A stretch of DNA of 16,768 bases. It comes from Methanomicrobia archaeon LH_S13 (GTDB taxonomy: Archaea > Halobacteriota > Syntropharchaeia > Alkanophagales > Methanospirareceae). Position numbers and translations under genes: made by a program. The number at the start of each line of letters is the position of its first letter. The stretch's first letter is position 1. The notes beneath the pieces are model-generated. The model was given only the letters and a program-made list of their open reading frames with translations. It was not told the origin of the DNA and searched no databases. The DNA lies in contig JAGXOR010000018.1 in the NCBI GenBank assembly GCA_023659785.1, forward strand, positions 1 through 16,768, read 5' to 3'. This document shows, one piece after another, positions 1-6,543 of this stretch.

Positions 1-76
1 TTGTTCTCTTTGAATTATCCCATAACGAGGTTATTCTTGTGCCACGTTGCTCGATTAAAGCCCTCACTATATATCT

Positions 77-102
77 AAACCGCTAACAAACCAAACCGCT
101 AA
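77..102. repeat. Short direct repeat, two copies of AAACCGCTAA
   Basis: The ten-base word AAACCGCTAA occurs at 77-86 and again at 93-102, a spacing of 16 bases. The second copy overlaps the stop codon of the minus-strand gene that ends at 99. Only two copies are present, so it is not an array. Its role is unknown and it may be chance. Bases 1-76 otherwise show no gene. Confidence 0.35.
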
Positions 103-911
103 AAAGACAACCTTCGCTGTCTTGGATCCGTTAACGAAATCACCGACTTTATGCGCCACTCCACCCTTGACTTTTCCCATACAAACTCGCCCCCTTCTCG
201 CTCCGCTGCTTCCAAAACGAAATAAACCCTATCCCCCTTTATTTCTATTTTTTCTCCCTCTTCCTCCACTTCCATATCATGCCCCACGCAAACGCTCTGG
301 TCACAGAAGAACTGGCATTTGCTATCATAGAAGTAAAAACACCGGAATCTCGGCTTTGTCATACCTAACGTCTTCCCTTTCCAGGCATCAGTATGCAGAA
401 ATTCACCACTCTCTGATATTTTCTCCGCAATTCTTATCCGCTCTTCGTCTTCTTCTATCCTTCGTAAGTGCTTTATCTCTTCTTCACGTATCCTTATGCT
501 ATCTGGTCTTTTATCTTCTTCAGGAAAGAAGTCCTCTACTTCTGCTTCTATTACGTCCCATACATTTGGCGGATACAGGAAAGGATAAATCCTTTTCAGT
601 TCCCAGTACTCATTTGCTACAATTGCGTGGTCTTTTTTGGTTTTGGAAGACAATATCGTAAACCGCGCCTTGTCCGGCAAGAGTTCCTTGAACTTACCGT
701 CCTCAAACCATTTCCTTAATGCCCAAACGATTTTCTTCTCACGCTTGAATCTCACCAAGCCAATATCTCCCTGTAGCTTCTGCACGTACACATGATACGG
801 CACTTTCTGTTTCAGATTAGTTGAATTCTCTTTTATCTCGTTCCATGTGAGGGGTGTCGCTTTTTCTTCCAGTATCCTTTCTACCTCTTTCTTGAATTTT
901 TCGTACACCAT
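99..911 (-). CDS. Unrecognised 270-aa charged protein
   Basis: I do not recognise this family. The protein has 270 residues, is very rich in Glu, Lys and Arg, and has no membrane segment or signal peptide, so it is probably cytosolic. The first ~70 residues alternate basic helices with a TWNEI segment and resemble a small winged-helix fold, which is inference only. A cluster of four Cys and one His near residues 193-213 (C-x7-C-x3-C-x4-C, then GHD) could bind a metal. The start ATG at 909-911 lies 39 bases after the hel308 stop codon on the same strand, so the two genes may be cotranscribed. A TTTAAAT element in the gap (about 942-948) could also give it its own promoter. No clear Shine-Dalgarno sequence precedes the ATG. 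The open frame is long and uninterrupted. Confidence 0.75.
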   Translation of the reverse strand: MVYEKFKKEVERILEEKATPLTWNEIKENSTNLKQKVPYHVYVQKLQGDIGLVRFKREKKIVWALRKWFEDGKFKELLPDKARFTILSSKTKKDHAIVANEYWELKRIYPFLYPPNVWDVIEAEVEDFFPEEDKRPDSIRIREEEIKHLRRIEEDEERIRIAEKISESGEFLHTDAWKGKTLGMTKPRFRCFYFYDSKCQFFCDQSVCVGHDMEVEEEGEKIEIKGDRVYFVLEAAEREGGEFVWEKSRVEWRIKSVISLTDPRQRRLSF

Positions 912-950
912 AAGCTATTCTTAATGTTTTTGGCAATTACATTTAAAGAG

Positions 951-3038
951 TTACCTTTTGCATTGTCTCCATGCCTCTTCCTTTATCTTCTTCGCTCGCT
1001 TCGCTCCAACACCAGGAACCATTTCCAACTGCGTTATATCTGCTTTTGCCACTTCTCCTGAGTTCCTGAACCCCACCGAATACAATTCCCTTGCGATTAC
1101 CCTGCCAACGCCTCTTATAGACACCAATCCAAGCAGGTCAGTTTTAATACCGTACCTTATCCTATCCTTTAACACGTTTAGCCTCGCATACATATTTTCA
1201 GCACGAAGATACCTTGCCATCCTTGACGCGGCATAACACATCCATTCCAGCACATAGATATTGTTGTGAATCTCCCCTGGATATATTCCAAACCTCTCCT
1301 TCATCTCAGGATACGTGAGCTCATCTATCCATGCATGTGCAACGATAGCACTACCCAACGCATAAGCGCCACTATACGCCCATTCGAGATTGTCGCTAAG
1401 GCTGCTCGCTATTTCCATCGCTTCTTTCACTCTCAACGGAACCACCTCACCACATTTGCATAAAAGGAGCAGGAGGTCAAAATCCGATATTTTTGTTCCC
1501 TTTTCCCCCGCATCCAAAAATTTTATACCTTCTCTCAGCTCCAATGCGGACTTTGTAGACAAATACAGCCTTGAGGAAAGCATTCCAAAATCCGTAGCTT
1601 TTACTTCTTCTTTATCTTTGCTCTTACTCCTTGTTACGGTGATAAATCCTTCATCTGATAATTCCATCAGTATATCATCCATTTGTGCTTTCACGAGTTC
1701 CATTTGAGCGCGGTTTTGATACGCATAGAAGGTACTGTCGAGGAATTCGACGATTTTGTCCATGCGATGAGCACCGGCTACGATAGTTGCGAGAATCTGC
1801 TCTGTCATTGCTTCTGTGAAAAACTGCGATTCTATCCGCTCCAATTCGCCATTTATGTAAAAATCCTCTATCTCATCGCGCTCATCCGCACTCTTCGCCA
1901 CTATCAGCCCTATTCCATATTCGTCGTGTTCCGGTCTTCCTGCACGACCAAACACCTGCTTCACCCAACACACTGGCATCGGCTCATTTCCTTTCCCCAC
2001 TGTGAAGAACTTATAATTCCTGATTAAAACCATTTTCGCAGGTAAAGAAATGCCCATTGCCAATGTTGGTGTGCAGCAGATTATTTTTAATGTCCGCTCT
2101 CTGAAACTCTCTTCTATCGCTCTTCTTTGCTCCGGATGTAGCCACGAGTTATGGTAAGCAACGCCACACCTGACCATATCACCGAGGTCGTCCACACCGA
2201 TGTCCACGCGCTCTGCGAGCTTGTCTAACTCCTTATTCGCCATTTTCAACTGGGCTGCGATTTTTCTTGCAAAAGATGCCGAACCTCTTTTCGTATTTAC
2301 AAAAACGAGAACTTGCGAGTCCTCTTTTAGTTCCTCTTCCACTCGCTCTATTATCTCACGGTCGCCCTTTGCCAGGAACACTCCCTCTTTTAAAGGAACT
2401 GGTCTCCATTCAGATTGTATCAAAAATGCGTGCAGCCAGTTTCCAAACTCTTCCGCATTTGATATCGTTGCAGATAAAGCAATGATTCTCGCAGCGCGAT
2501 TAAAGCTCATGAACCTTGCCATTGCTCCCTCTAACCTCGGTCCCCTCTTCTCATCTCCTATTACATGCACTTCATCCACCACAACAACCGAAATCTTCCT
2601 TAACCATGAGGGCTTTATTCTTGTGAGTGAGTCCAGCTTTTCTAACGTGAGAATTATGACGTCATATCTTTCAAGATACCTCGAAGAACTTTCGTAATCG
2701 CCAGTTGATATGCCAATTTTTGCAATAGAGCTGTACTTATCCTTAAAATTCTGATATTTCTCGTATGCCAGGGCATTTAGAGGCACGACATAAAGGCATT
2801 TCCCGGAAGCACGCAAAATTGATTTCAGCATCACCAATTCTGCTAACAGCGTTTTTCCACTTGCAGTAGGTGAAGCAATGACGAAATTTTTATTATTATT
2901 ATTGTTATTATTATTATTATTATTATTATTGTCGAGGAGCCCAGCTCTTATTGCCTCCTCTTGCGGCGGGTATAGCTCTACGTCACTATCACCGAAAACG
3001 GATTCCATTCCTTTCAAACTTAAGTCGGATATTTTCAT
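951..3038 (-). CDS. hel308: Hel308-type superfamily 2 DNA helicase with poly-Asn insert
   Basis: This is an ATP-dependent 3'-5' DNA helicase of the archaeal Hel308 (Ski2-like) family, which acts at stalled replication forks. Visible motifs in order: a Q-motif-like YPPQEEA (residues 23-29), Walker A PTASGKT (57-63), DEVH box (155-158), SAT (189-191), and motif VI QVFGRAGRP (361-369). The C-terminal ~60 residues hold helix-hairpin-helix elements (IRGVGRV and VPGVGAKRA) typical of the family's DNA-binding tail. The length, 695 residues, is normal. The oddity is a run of 13 Asn (residues 37-49) between the Q motif and Walker A, encoded by a trinucleotide repeat. Its start codon faces the rpl37ae promoter across 53 bases, with an A/T-rich TATA-like stretch only ~10-20 bases upstream, so the message may have a very short leader. 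Confidence 0.95.
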   Translation of the reverse strand: MKISDLSLKGMESVFGDSDVELYPPQEEAIRAGLLDNNNNNNNNNNNNNKNFVIASPTASGKTLLAELVMLKSILRASGKCLYVVPLNALAYEKYQNFKDKYSSIAKIGISTGDYESSSRYLERYDVIILTLEKLDSLTRIKPSWLRKISVVVVDEVHVIGDEKRGPRLEGAMARFMSFNRAARIIALSATISNAEEFGNWLHAFLIQSEWRPVPLKEGVFLAKGDREIIERVEEELKEDSQVLVFVNTKRGSASFARKIAAQLKMANKELDKLAERVDIGVDDLGDMVRCGVAYHNSWLHPEQRRAIEESFRERTLKIICCTPTLAMGISLPAKMVLIRNYKFFTVGKGNEPMPVCWVKQVFGRAGRPEHDEYGIGLIVAKSADERDEIEDFYINGELERIESQFFTEAMTEQILATIVAGAHRMDKIVEFLDSTFYAYQNRAQMELVKAQMDDILMELSDEGFITVTRSKSKDKEEVKATDFGMLSSRLYLSTKSALELREGIKFLDAGEKGTKISDFDLLLLLCKCGEVVPLRVKEAMEIASSLSDNLEWAYSGAYALGSAIVAHAWIDELTYPEMKERFGIYPGEIHNNIYVLEWMCYAASRMARYLRAENMYARLNVLKDRIRYGIKTDLLGLVSIRGVGRVIARELYSVGFRNSGEVAKADITQLEMVPGVGAKRAKKIKEEAWRQCKR
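2892..2930. repeat. Trinucleotide microsatellite (ATT/AAT)13 within hel308
   Basis: Thirteen consecutive triplets read ATT on the plus strand (AAT on the coding strand), with a single GTT interruption at 2904-2906 that is still an Asn codon. The 39-base tract encodes the 13-Asn run placed 7 residues before the helicase's Walker A motif. The length is a multiple of three and the frame is kept. Slippage here would change linker length without disrupting the gene. Confidence 0.97.
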
Positions 3039-3091
3039 TCTATATTTATTATATCTCTTTTACAGATTAACTCTAATGGGGGATATAAGAA
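3039..3091. promoter_or_regulatory. Divergent promoter between hel308 and rpl37ae
   Basis: The 53-base gap between two divergent genes holds an A/T-rich block (about 3040-3055, TATATTTATTATAT) that can serve as TATA box for the plus strand, with transcription expected to begin near 3075-3080. A GGGGGAT Shine-Dalgarno-like element sits at about 3077-3083, 9 bases before the rpl37ae ATG. The same A/T block is the only candidate for the hel308 promoter, so the two genes may compete for or share transcription factors. Confidence 0.5.
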
Positions 3092-3460
3092 ATGGCGAAG
3101 AAGCAAAAGATAAAGAAGGGGAAGAAAACAAAATCCGCGGGCAGGTTTGGGGTGAGATACGGGCGTAAAACAAGAAAAGCTGTCACAGAGGTGGAAGAGA
3201 AGACGAACGCCTTACATAAGTGCCCTAAATGTGAAAAGAACTCGGTAACAAGGATAGGCACAGGTATATGGAAATGTTCAAAATGTGGTTTCACCTTTAG
3301 TGGAGGAACCTATCTCCCACAAACTCCTATGGGCATAACAGCACAGAGGGCGGTAAGGAGGATGGTAGAAAAAGGGACAGAGGCAGGAGTGGGGATTGAT
3401 ATAGAAAGAAAAGAGAAGCTGGAAACAAAAGCAATGGTAGATATAGAGGAGGGGAGGTGA
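3092..3460 (+). CDS. rpl37ae: Large ribosomal subunit protein eL43 (L37Ae)
   Basis: This is a zinc-ribbon protein of the large ribosomal subunit. The Cys pairs C44-x2-C47 and C62-x2-C65 form the zinc site, and the segment around KTRKAVTEVEE, KCPKC, WKCSKCGFTFSGG is characteristic of the eL43/L37Ae family. The N-terminus is very basic, as expected for rRNA contact. At 122 residues it is longer than the usual ~90; the extra length is a charged C-terminal tail after about residue 90 (VEKGTEAG onward). It is the first gene of an operon with rpoP and pcc1, an arrangement common in archaea. Its stop codon overlaps the Shine-Dalgarno of rpoP. Confidence 0.95.
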   Translation: MAKKQKIKKGKKTKSAGRFGVRYGRKTRKAVTEVEEKTNALHKCPKCEKNSVTRIGTGIWKCSKCGFTFSGGTYLPQTPMGITAQRAVRRMVEKGTEAGVGIDIERKEKLETKAMVDIEEGR

Positions 3461-3470
3461 AGAATAGAGT

Positions 3471-3611
3471 ATGGGATATTATTGCTTGAGGTGCAAAAGG
3501 AGCGTAGAGATAACCAACGAGCATCAAGGGGCAAGATGTCCATACTGTGGATTTAGAGCTTTGAGAAAGGAAAGACCGGAAGAGGTGGTGAAAAAAGTAA
3601 AAGCAGAATGA
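3471..3611 (+). CDS. rpoP: DNA-directed RNA polymerase subunit P (Rpo12)
   Basis: This 46-residue protein is the zinc-ribbon subunit of archaeal RNA polymerase, homologous to eukaryotic Rpb12. It opens with MGYYCLRC and carries C5-x2-C8 and C23-x2-C26 (CPYCGFRAL), the family's zinc ligands. A strong Shine-Dalgarno GGAGGTGA at 3453-3460 overlaps the rpl37ae stop codon and lies 10 bases before the ATG, which fixes the start. The stop overlaps the pcc1 start as ATGA (3608-3611), showing translational coupling. Length and gene order (L37Ae, RpoP, Pcc1) match the typical archaeal operon. Confidence 0.95.
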   Translation: MGYYCLRCKRSVEITNEHQGARCPYCGFRALRKERPEEVVKKVKAE

Positions 3612-3898
3612 AAGTCAAAGCAAGATTTGTGCTTGAAGATGAAACCGAGATAATAAGAACGGTATATGAGTCCATAAAGGAAGAGAGAGAGAATAAGAAC
3701 AAATATATAGAGGGAAAAGAGAAAAACAAAGATAAAAGACGCTCTTTTGTTGATGTCGCTCTTAAAGAGAACAAAATAAGCGTGTGTGTATGTGGTGACG
3801 ATATAGTAGGGCCGAGAGCAGCGGCAAATACATGGCTTCGGTTGCTAAAAATAGCGGGGGAAATGGTGCAGGTGGTGAGAAGCGGAAAATTGGTGTGA
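3608..3898 (+). CDS. pcc1: KEOPS complex subunit Pcc1
   Basis: Pcc1 is the small dimerising subunit of the KEOPS complex, which with Kae1 makes the t6A37 modification of ANN-decoding tRNAs. The C-terminal half contains the family signature GPRAAANTWLRLLK (about residues 68-81), and the N-terminus (KARFVLEDETEIIRTVYESI) matches the first strand and helix. The 96-residue length exceeds the usual ~80 because of a Lys/Glu/Asn-rich low-complexity insert (about residues 24-46) between the first helix and the core strand. Translation is coupled to rpoP through an ATGA overlap. The prefoldin beta gene that often follows in archaea is absent here; the next gene is on the opposite strand. Confidence 0.88.
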   Translation: MKVKARFVLEDETEIIRTVYESIKEERENKNKYIEGKEKNKDKRRSFVDVALKENKISVCVCGDDIVGPRAAANTWLRLLKIAGEMVQVVRSGKLV

Positions 3899-3948
3899 TT
3901 GTGGTGGCAGTGGTCGTGCTTGCGGTTGCTGTGCTGCGTACGCTATGA
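3832..3948 (+). CDS. Possible 38-aa single-span membrane peptide overlapping pcc1
   Basis: An ATG-initiated frame of 38 codons overlaps the last 67 bases of pcc1 in another frame and stops 6 bases before the end of the convergent ccmF gene. The predicted peptide has a Gly/Asn/Ser-rich start, a basic KRK (about residues 17-19), then about 17 hydrophobic residues (IGVIVVAVVVLAVAVL) and a short Arg-containing tail. That is the layout of a small one-span membrane protein. No strong Shine-Dalgarno is visible, and G/T-rich sequence readily yields Val-rich frames, so it could be chance. Confidence 0.3.
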   Translation: MASVAKNSGGNGAGGEKRKIGVIVVAVVVLAVAVLRTL

Positions 3949-3954
3949 CCGAGT

Positions 3955-5970
3955 TTATTTGTCGCGGAGGTTCACAAATTCTCCTGCTAATAACACAACC
4001 ATTCCAAGTCCCATTAATATTATCCCAATCCAAACAAGACCAATTAATGGAATTCTTTTTACGCTGACGATAAAATTTTCAGGTTGAACTTTCTGCCCCA
4101 TGAGCGCATAAAGCAGTGAATCAGAAGAGGATTTTGTGGATTGCATATAAACACATATATCGCTTGTGAGGCTCGAAATGATTAAAGGCTCTGACACAGC
4201 GCCATGATTTGTATAATATTTTGTCCACATAGCACCCTGATGAACATCTCCGGCTTCGTTAATCGAGGCATCCATTTTTAGTGCTGAGTATTCTGGAAGC
4301 GTGAGGTGATGTTGTGCAGAGTAAACGCTTCCGACGCCCGTATATATAGTAAAATCATTCAATTCAATTCTCATTCCCAGAGCCCTAATCGTGGAGTTCG
4401 GCTTTGCGAGAATGAAACCACTCTCTGTTTCAGTAGTGGAGCTTACAAAAACGCCGATTAAAATGATTATAATTGCTAAATGCACGATGGTTTTGCCCCA
4501 CAAGCGTGTGGAACTCTTCTTTTTTGGCAATCGTAGAGCAAAATTATAAGCGATAGTAAACCCCGCCACGAGTATAAGAGGAAGCCCGAGATTAGCAAGT
4601 GGATTTGGCGTTGGTTGCCCGAGCCACGCTAAAACGGCTCCAACACCCAACACTGCAAGGATTAGCACCAAATATTTCTTCACCCCCATGTATGCGCTGG
4701 CGTTACAGCCCGCTAAAGCAGCTACGAAAGCGAGTGTAAAGGGGAAGCACCATTTGTTATAAAATTCTGGACTCATGGTCATGGAGTTATCTCCGAATAA
4801 ACCACTTATTATTGGCGTTGCATCTCCAAGGAAGCAGATTATCAGGAGGAATATTAGTGACCAGTACACGATGACGAGTGAAATAGAAGAGAGGGAAGAA
4901 GAACTGTCAACGTCAAACGTATAGAGTGGCTTATTCGCTTTTCGCCACAGATAGAAGAAGTAAAAAATAACGCACACTGCGAATAATATTAGTACAGGTC
5001 CGACAGGTGAGCGGCCAAAAGCGTGAACTGACTCTAACAGCCCTCCTCGAGTCAATGCTGTGCTGAATATAACAGCTAAAAAAGTAATCAGGAGTGTAAG
5101 TTCCTTAGACATGTTTTCGCCTCTTTTAGGCGATAAATGGAAATACGCAGTAAGAGCAAGCCAGGGGAGTAAAGAAGCCGTTTCTACCGGGTCCCAGGAC
5201 CAGTACCCGCCCCAGCCCAGCACTTCATACGACCACCAACCTCCAAGAGCTATTCCAAGAGCTAAAAACAGCCATGCTGCATAAAGAGAACGCTTTAACG
5301 TTCTTCTTTCACGCTCTTCTAACCCTCCTGTTATCATGCCTGTTAGCGTGAGCGCAAAAGCGAAAAAGACAAAAGAGTATCCTAAGAAAACTATCGGCGG
5401 GTGAATAAGCACCCAGAACGTCTGTAACAACGGATTAAGTCCTGCTCCCTCTGTTAGCACTGTCTGCATAGACATAGACATAGGGAAATGTTCAAATGGG
5501 CTGTGCAGCAAGACCACGAGGATAAAAAAGATGAGAAAAAGGTCTATTGTTTTGTATAGCGTTATACGAAACATGCTTCCTTTTTCATCCCCGGTTTCTA
5601 ATTCGGGCTCTTTAAACCGATAGATGAAATAGAGGATGGTAAAGAGGAAAGTAAGAAAAAGCATTGACCCACTGGCTCCTATCCATGGGTCGCCAAGTTT
5701 ATACCAGATAGCCAAACTCGATGAACTGTAGGTATATACCTCGCTTAAGGAAAAATTATCGGATACAAAAGCCCATGTAAGCGAGAGATATGAAGCCACG
5801 ACCAACGCACAAGCGATGGCAGAGGTGTAAAATGAGTATTCGAGTTTTTTCTTGTCCTTTGCCGTTGCTTTTGACAGCAGGACAACATCAAAAACCAGCA
5901 AGATGCCAGCGAGGATTATGAACAGTTCTCCCATTTCTATTCCTATTCCCATTCCTATTACTATTCCCAT
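3955..5970 (-). CDS. ccmF: Cytochrome c maturation haem lyase CcmF
   Basis: CcmF is the multi-pass membrane protein that attaches haem to apocytochrome c on the outer face of the membrane. The WWD domain is clear at residues 245-270 (GWWSYEVLGWGGYWSWDPVE), and the family's conserved His are seen in HPPIVFLGY (H190) and ESVHAFGR (H316). About 14 hydrophobic spans are followed by a C-terminal external domain (about residues 530-630) and a last span. At 671 residues it is full length. A GGTGA element 9 bases upstream supports the annotated ATG. The alternative ATG at residue 13 would remove a short repetitive MGI-type leader. No ccmE, ccmC or ccmB lies in the window. Together with ahbC it points to c-type cytochromes. 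Its 3' end converges with pcc1. Confidence 0.93.
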   Translation of the reverse strand: MGIVIGMGIGIEMGELFIILAGILLVFDVVLLSKATAKDKKKLEYSFYTSAIACALVVASYLSLTWAFVSDNFSLSEVYTYSSSSLAIWYKLGDPWIGASGSMLFLTFLFTILYFIYRFKEPELETGDEKGSMFRITLYKTIDLFLIFFILVVLLHSPFEHFPMSMSMQTVLTEGAGLNPLLQTFWVLIHPPIVFLGYSFVFFAFALTLTGMITGGLEERERRTLKRSLYAAWLFLALGIALGGWWSYEVLGWGGYWSWDPVETASLLPWLALTAYFHLSPKRGENMSKELTLLITFLAVIFSTALTRGGLLESVHAFGRSPVGPVLILFAVCVIFYFFYLWRKANKPLYTFDVDSSSSLSSISLVIVYWSLIFLLIICFLGDATPIISGLFGDNSMTMSPEFYNKWCFPFTLAFVAALAGCNASAYMGVKKYLVLILAVLGVGAVLAWLGQPTPNPLANLGLPLILVAGFTIAYNFALRLPKKKSSTRLWGKTIVHLAIIIILIGVFVSSTTETESGFILAKPNSTIRALGMRIELNDFTIYTGVGSVYSAQHHLTLPEYSALKMDASINEAGDVHQGAMWTKYYTNHGAVSEPLIISSLTSDICVYMQSTKSSSDSLLYALMGQKVQPENFIVSVKRIPLIGLVWIGIILMGLGMVVLLAGEFVNLRDK

Positions 5971-6023
5971 CTATCTACATCACCCGACAGTTATGTTGTG
6001 CCTTTCCTTTCTGTAATCGCTTC

Positions 6024-6045
6024 TATAACTATATATAACCCGCTT
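6024..6045 (-). promoter_or_regulatory. TATA-type promoter of ccmF
   Basis: On the minus strand the sequence GGGTTATATATAG (about 6029-6042) is a good archaeal TATA box with a purine-rich stretch just upstream that could serve as BRE. It lies about 60 bases before the ccmF ATG, implying a leader of roughly 30-35 bases that contains the GGTGA ribosome-binding site. Confidence 0.5.
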
Positions 6046-6078
6046 ATTTTTAACTTGACTTTGTCAGATTAACATTGA

Positions 6079-6201
6079 TTTTATAAAAGTATTACTAAAG
6101 GTATAGCGTTCCCGATAGTGTCACGTTCAAGCGGTTGTTTCCGTCGGATTTCGCACCTTTTGTAGGCAATTAGTGTAAACTATCGCCAAATTTTGGCTTT
6201 T
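6079..6201 (+). ncRNA. Candidate small structured RNA with its own TATA box
   Basis: TTTTATAAAAG at about 6079-6089 is a near-ideal archaeal TATA box. Counting ~25 bases downstream puts a start near 6109-6113, where CGATAGT (6113-6119) begins; its exact complement ACTATCG lies at 6179-6185 and would close the RNA. Immediately after comes a GCCAA-ATT-TTGGC hairpin (6185-6197) followed by TTTT, a terminator-like arrangement. The segment has no open frame. No known RNA family is recognised, and the interior pairs only weakly by eye. Confidence 0.3.
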
Positions 6202-6234
6202 ACGCCCTTTCATCTCTTTTATCTAATACTGAAG

Positions 6235-6257
6235 AGGTATTAGGGATACCAATACCT
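6235..6257. repeat. Small hairpin AGGTATT / AATACCT
   Basis: A perfect seven-base inverted repeat (6235-6241 and 6251-6257) with a nine-base loop lies in the non-coding gap between ccmF and the HdrD-like gene. It is inside the region bounded by the longer inverted repeats. Its function is unknown. Confidence 0.6.
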
Positions 6258-6375
6258 ATGGAACGCATGTTTTTTGTTATTATGTGGCGTAACACCATGC
6301 GAAATCATAGAAGGCTTTTTAGGGTTGCAATTCTAACTAATATAACAAAGTCAAGATAGTATCTCGATAAAGGTA

Positions 6376-6543
6376 TTAATAAATATCTTTTAGCTCCTGA
6401 CTTGAAAGGATAAGCCCAGTTACGAAATGCTCTTCCGCATAATTCTTCACCTCTTTTATTGCATGCTTGTGCTTGTACCTCTGCCTCTTCTCCCAGGGTG
6501 TTCTTGTTTTGGTTCTTTCATTAATGCTCCTTACCCTAAACAC
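6376..6543 (-). CDS. Possible 55-aa basic protein, GTG start
   Basis: A frame of 55 codons starts with GTG at 6541-6543, inside the last codons of the HdrD-like gene (13-base overlap), and ends at 6376. The peptide is basic and protein-like (NERTKTRTPWEKRQR, YKHKHAIKEVKNYAEEHF, LILSSQELKDIY) with no membrane span. A GGAG about 11 bases upstream of the GTG, within the preceding gene, could allow coupled translation. The family is not recognised. The GTG start and short length keep confidence low; it could also be the tail of a lost longer gene. Confidence 0.4.
   Translation of the reverse strand: MFRVRSINERTKTRTPWEKRQRYKHKHAIKEVKNYAEEHFVTGLILSSQELKDIY

Larger units (their letters stand above)
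6054..6355. mobile_element. Candidate MITE-like element bounded by inverted repeats
   Basis: CTTGACTTTGT at 6054-6064 is matched perfectly by its reverse complement ACAAAGTCAAG at 6345-6355. Extending inward gives about 16 matches in 18 positions. The ~302-base interior has no open reading frame of note but contains several internal inverted repeats. The size, terminal repeats and lack of coding capacity fit a miniature inverted-repeat transposable element. I could not find a convincing target-site duplication in the flanks, which weakens the call. The element sits in the gap between ccmF and the HdrD-like gene. Confidence 0.4.

Noticed and set aside
77..102. CRISPR-like repeat
   Set aside because: Only two 10-base copies spaced 16 bases apart; no array and no cas genes in the window.
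122..719. Plus-strand open frames of 179 and 83 codons opposite the first gene
   Set aside because: Their products are Leu/Pro/Ser-rich as expected from the complement of a charged coding sequence, and the minus frame is longer and more protein-like.
2878..3168. Plus-strand 96-codon frame starting with a poly-Leu run
   Set aside because: The Leu run is only the antisense reading of the Asn microsatellite in hel308, and the frame overlaps the rpl37ae start in another frame.
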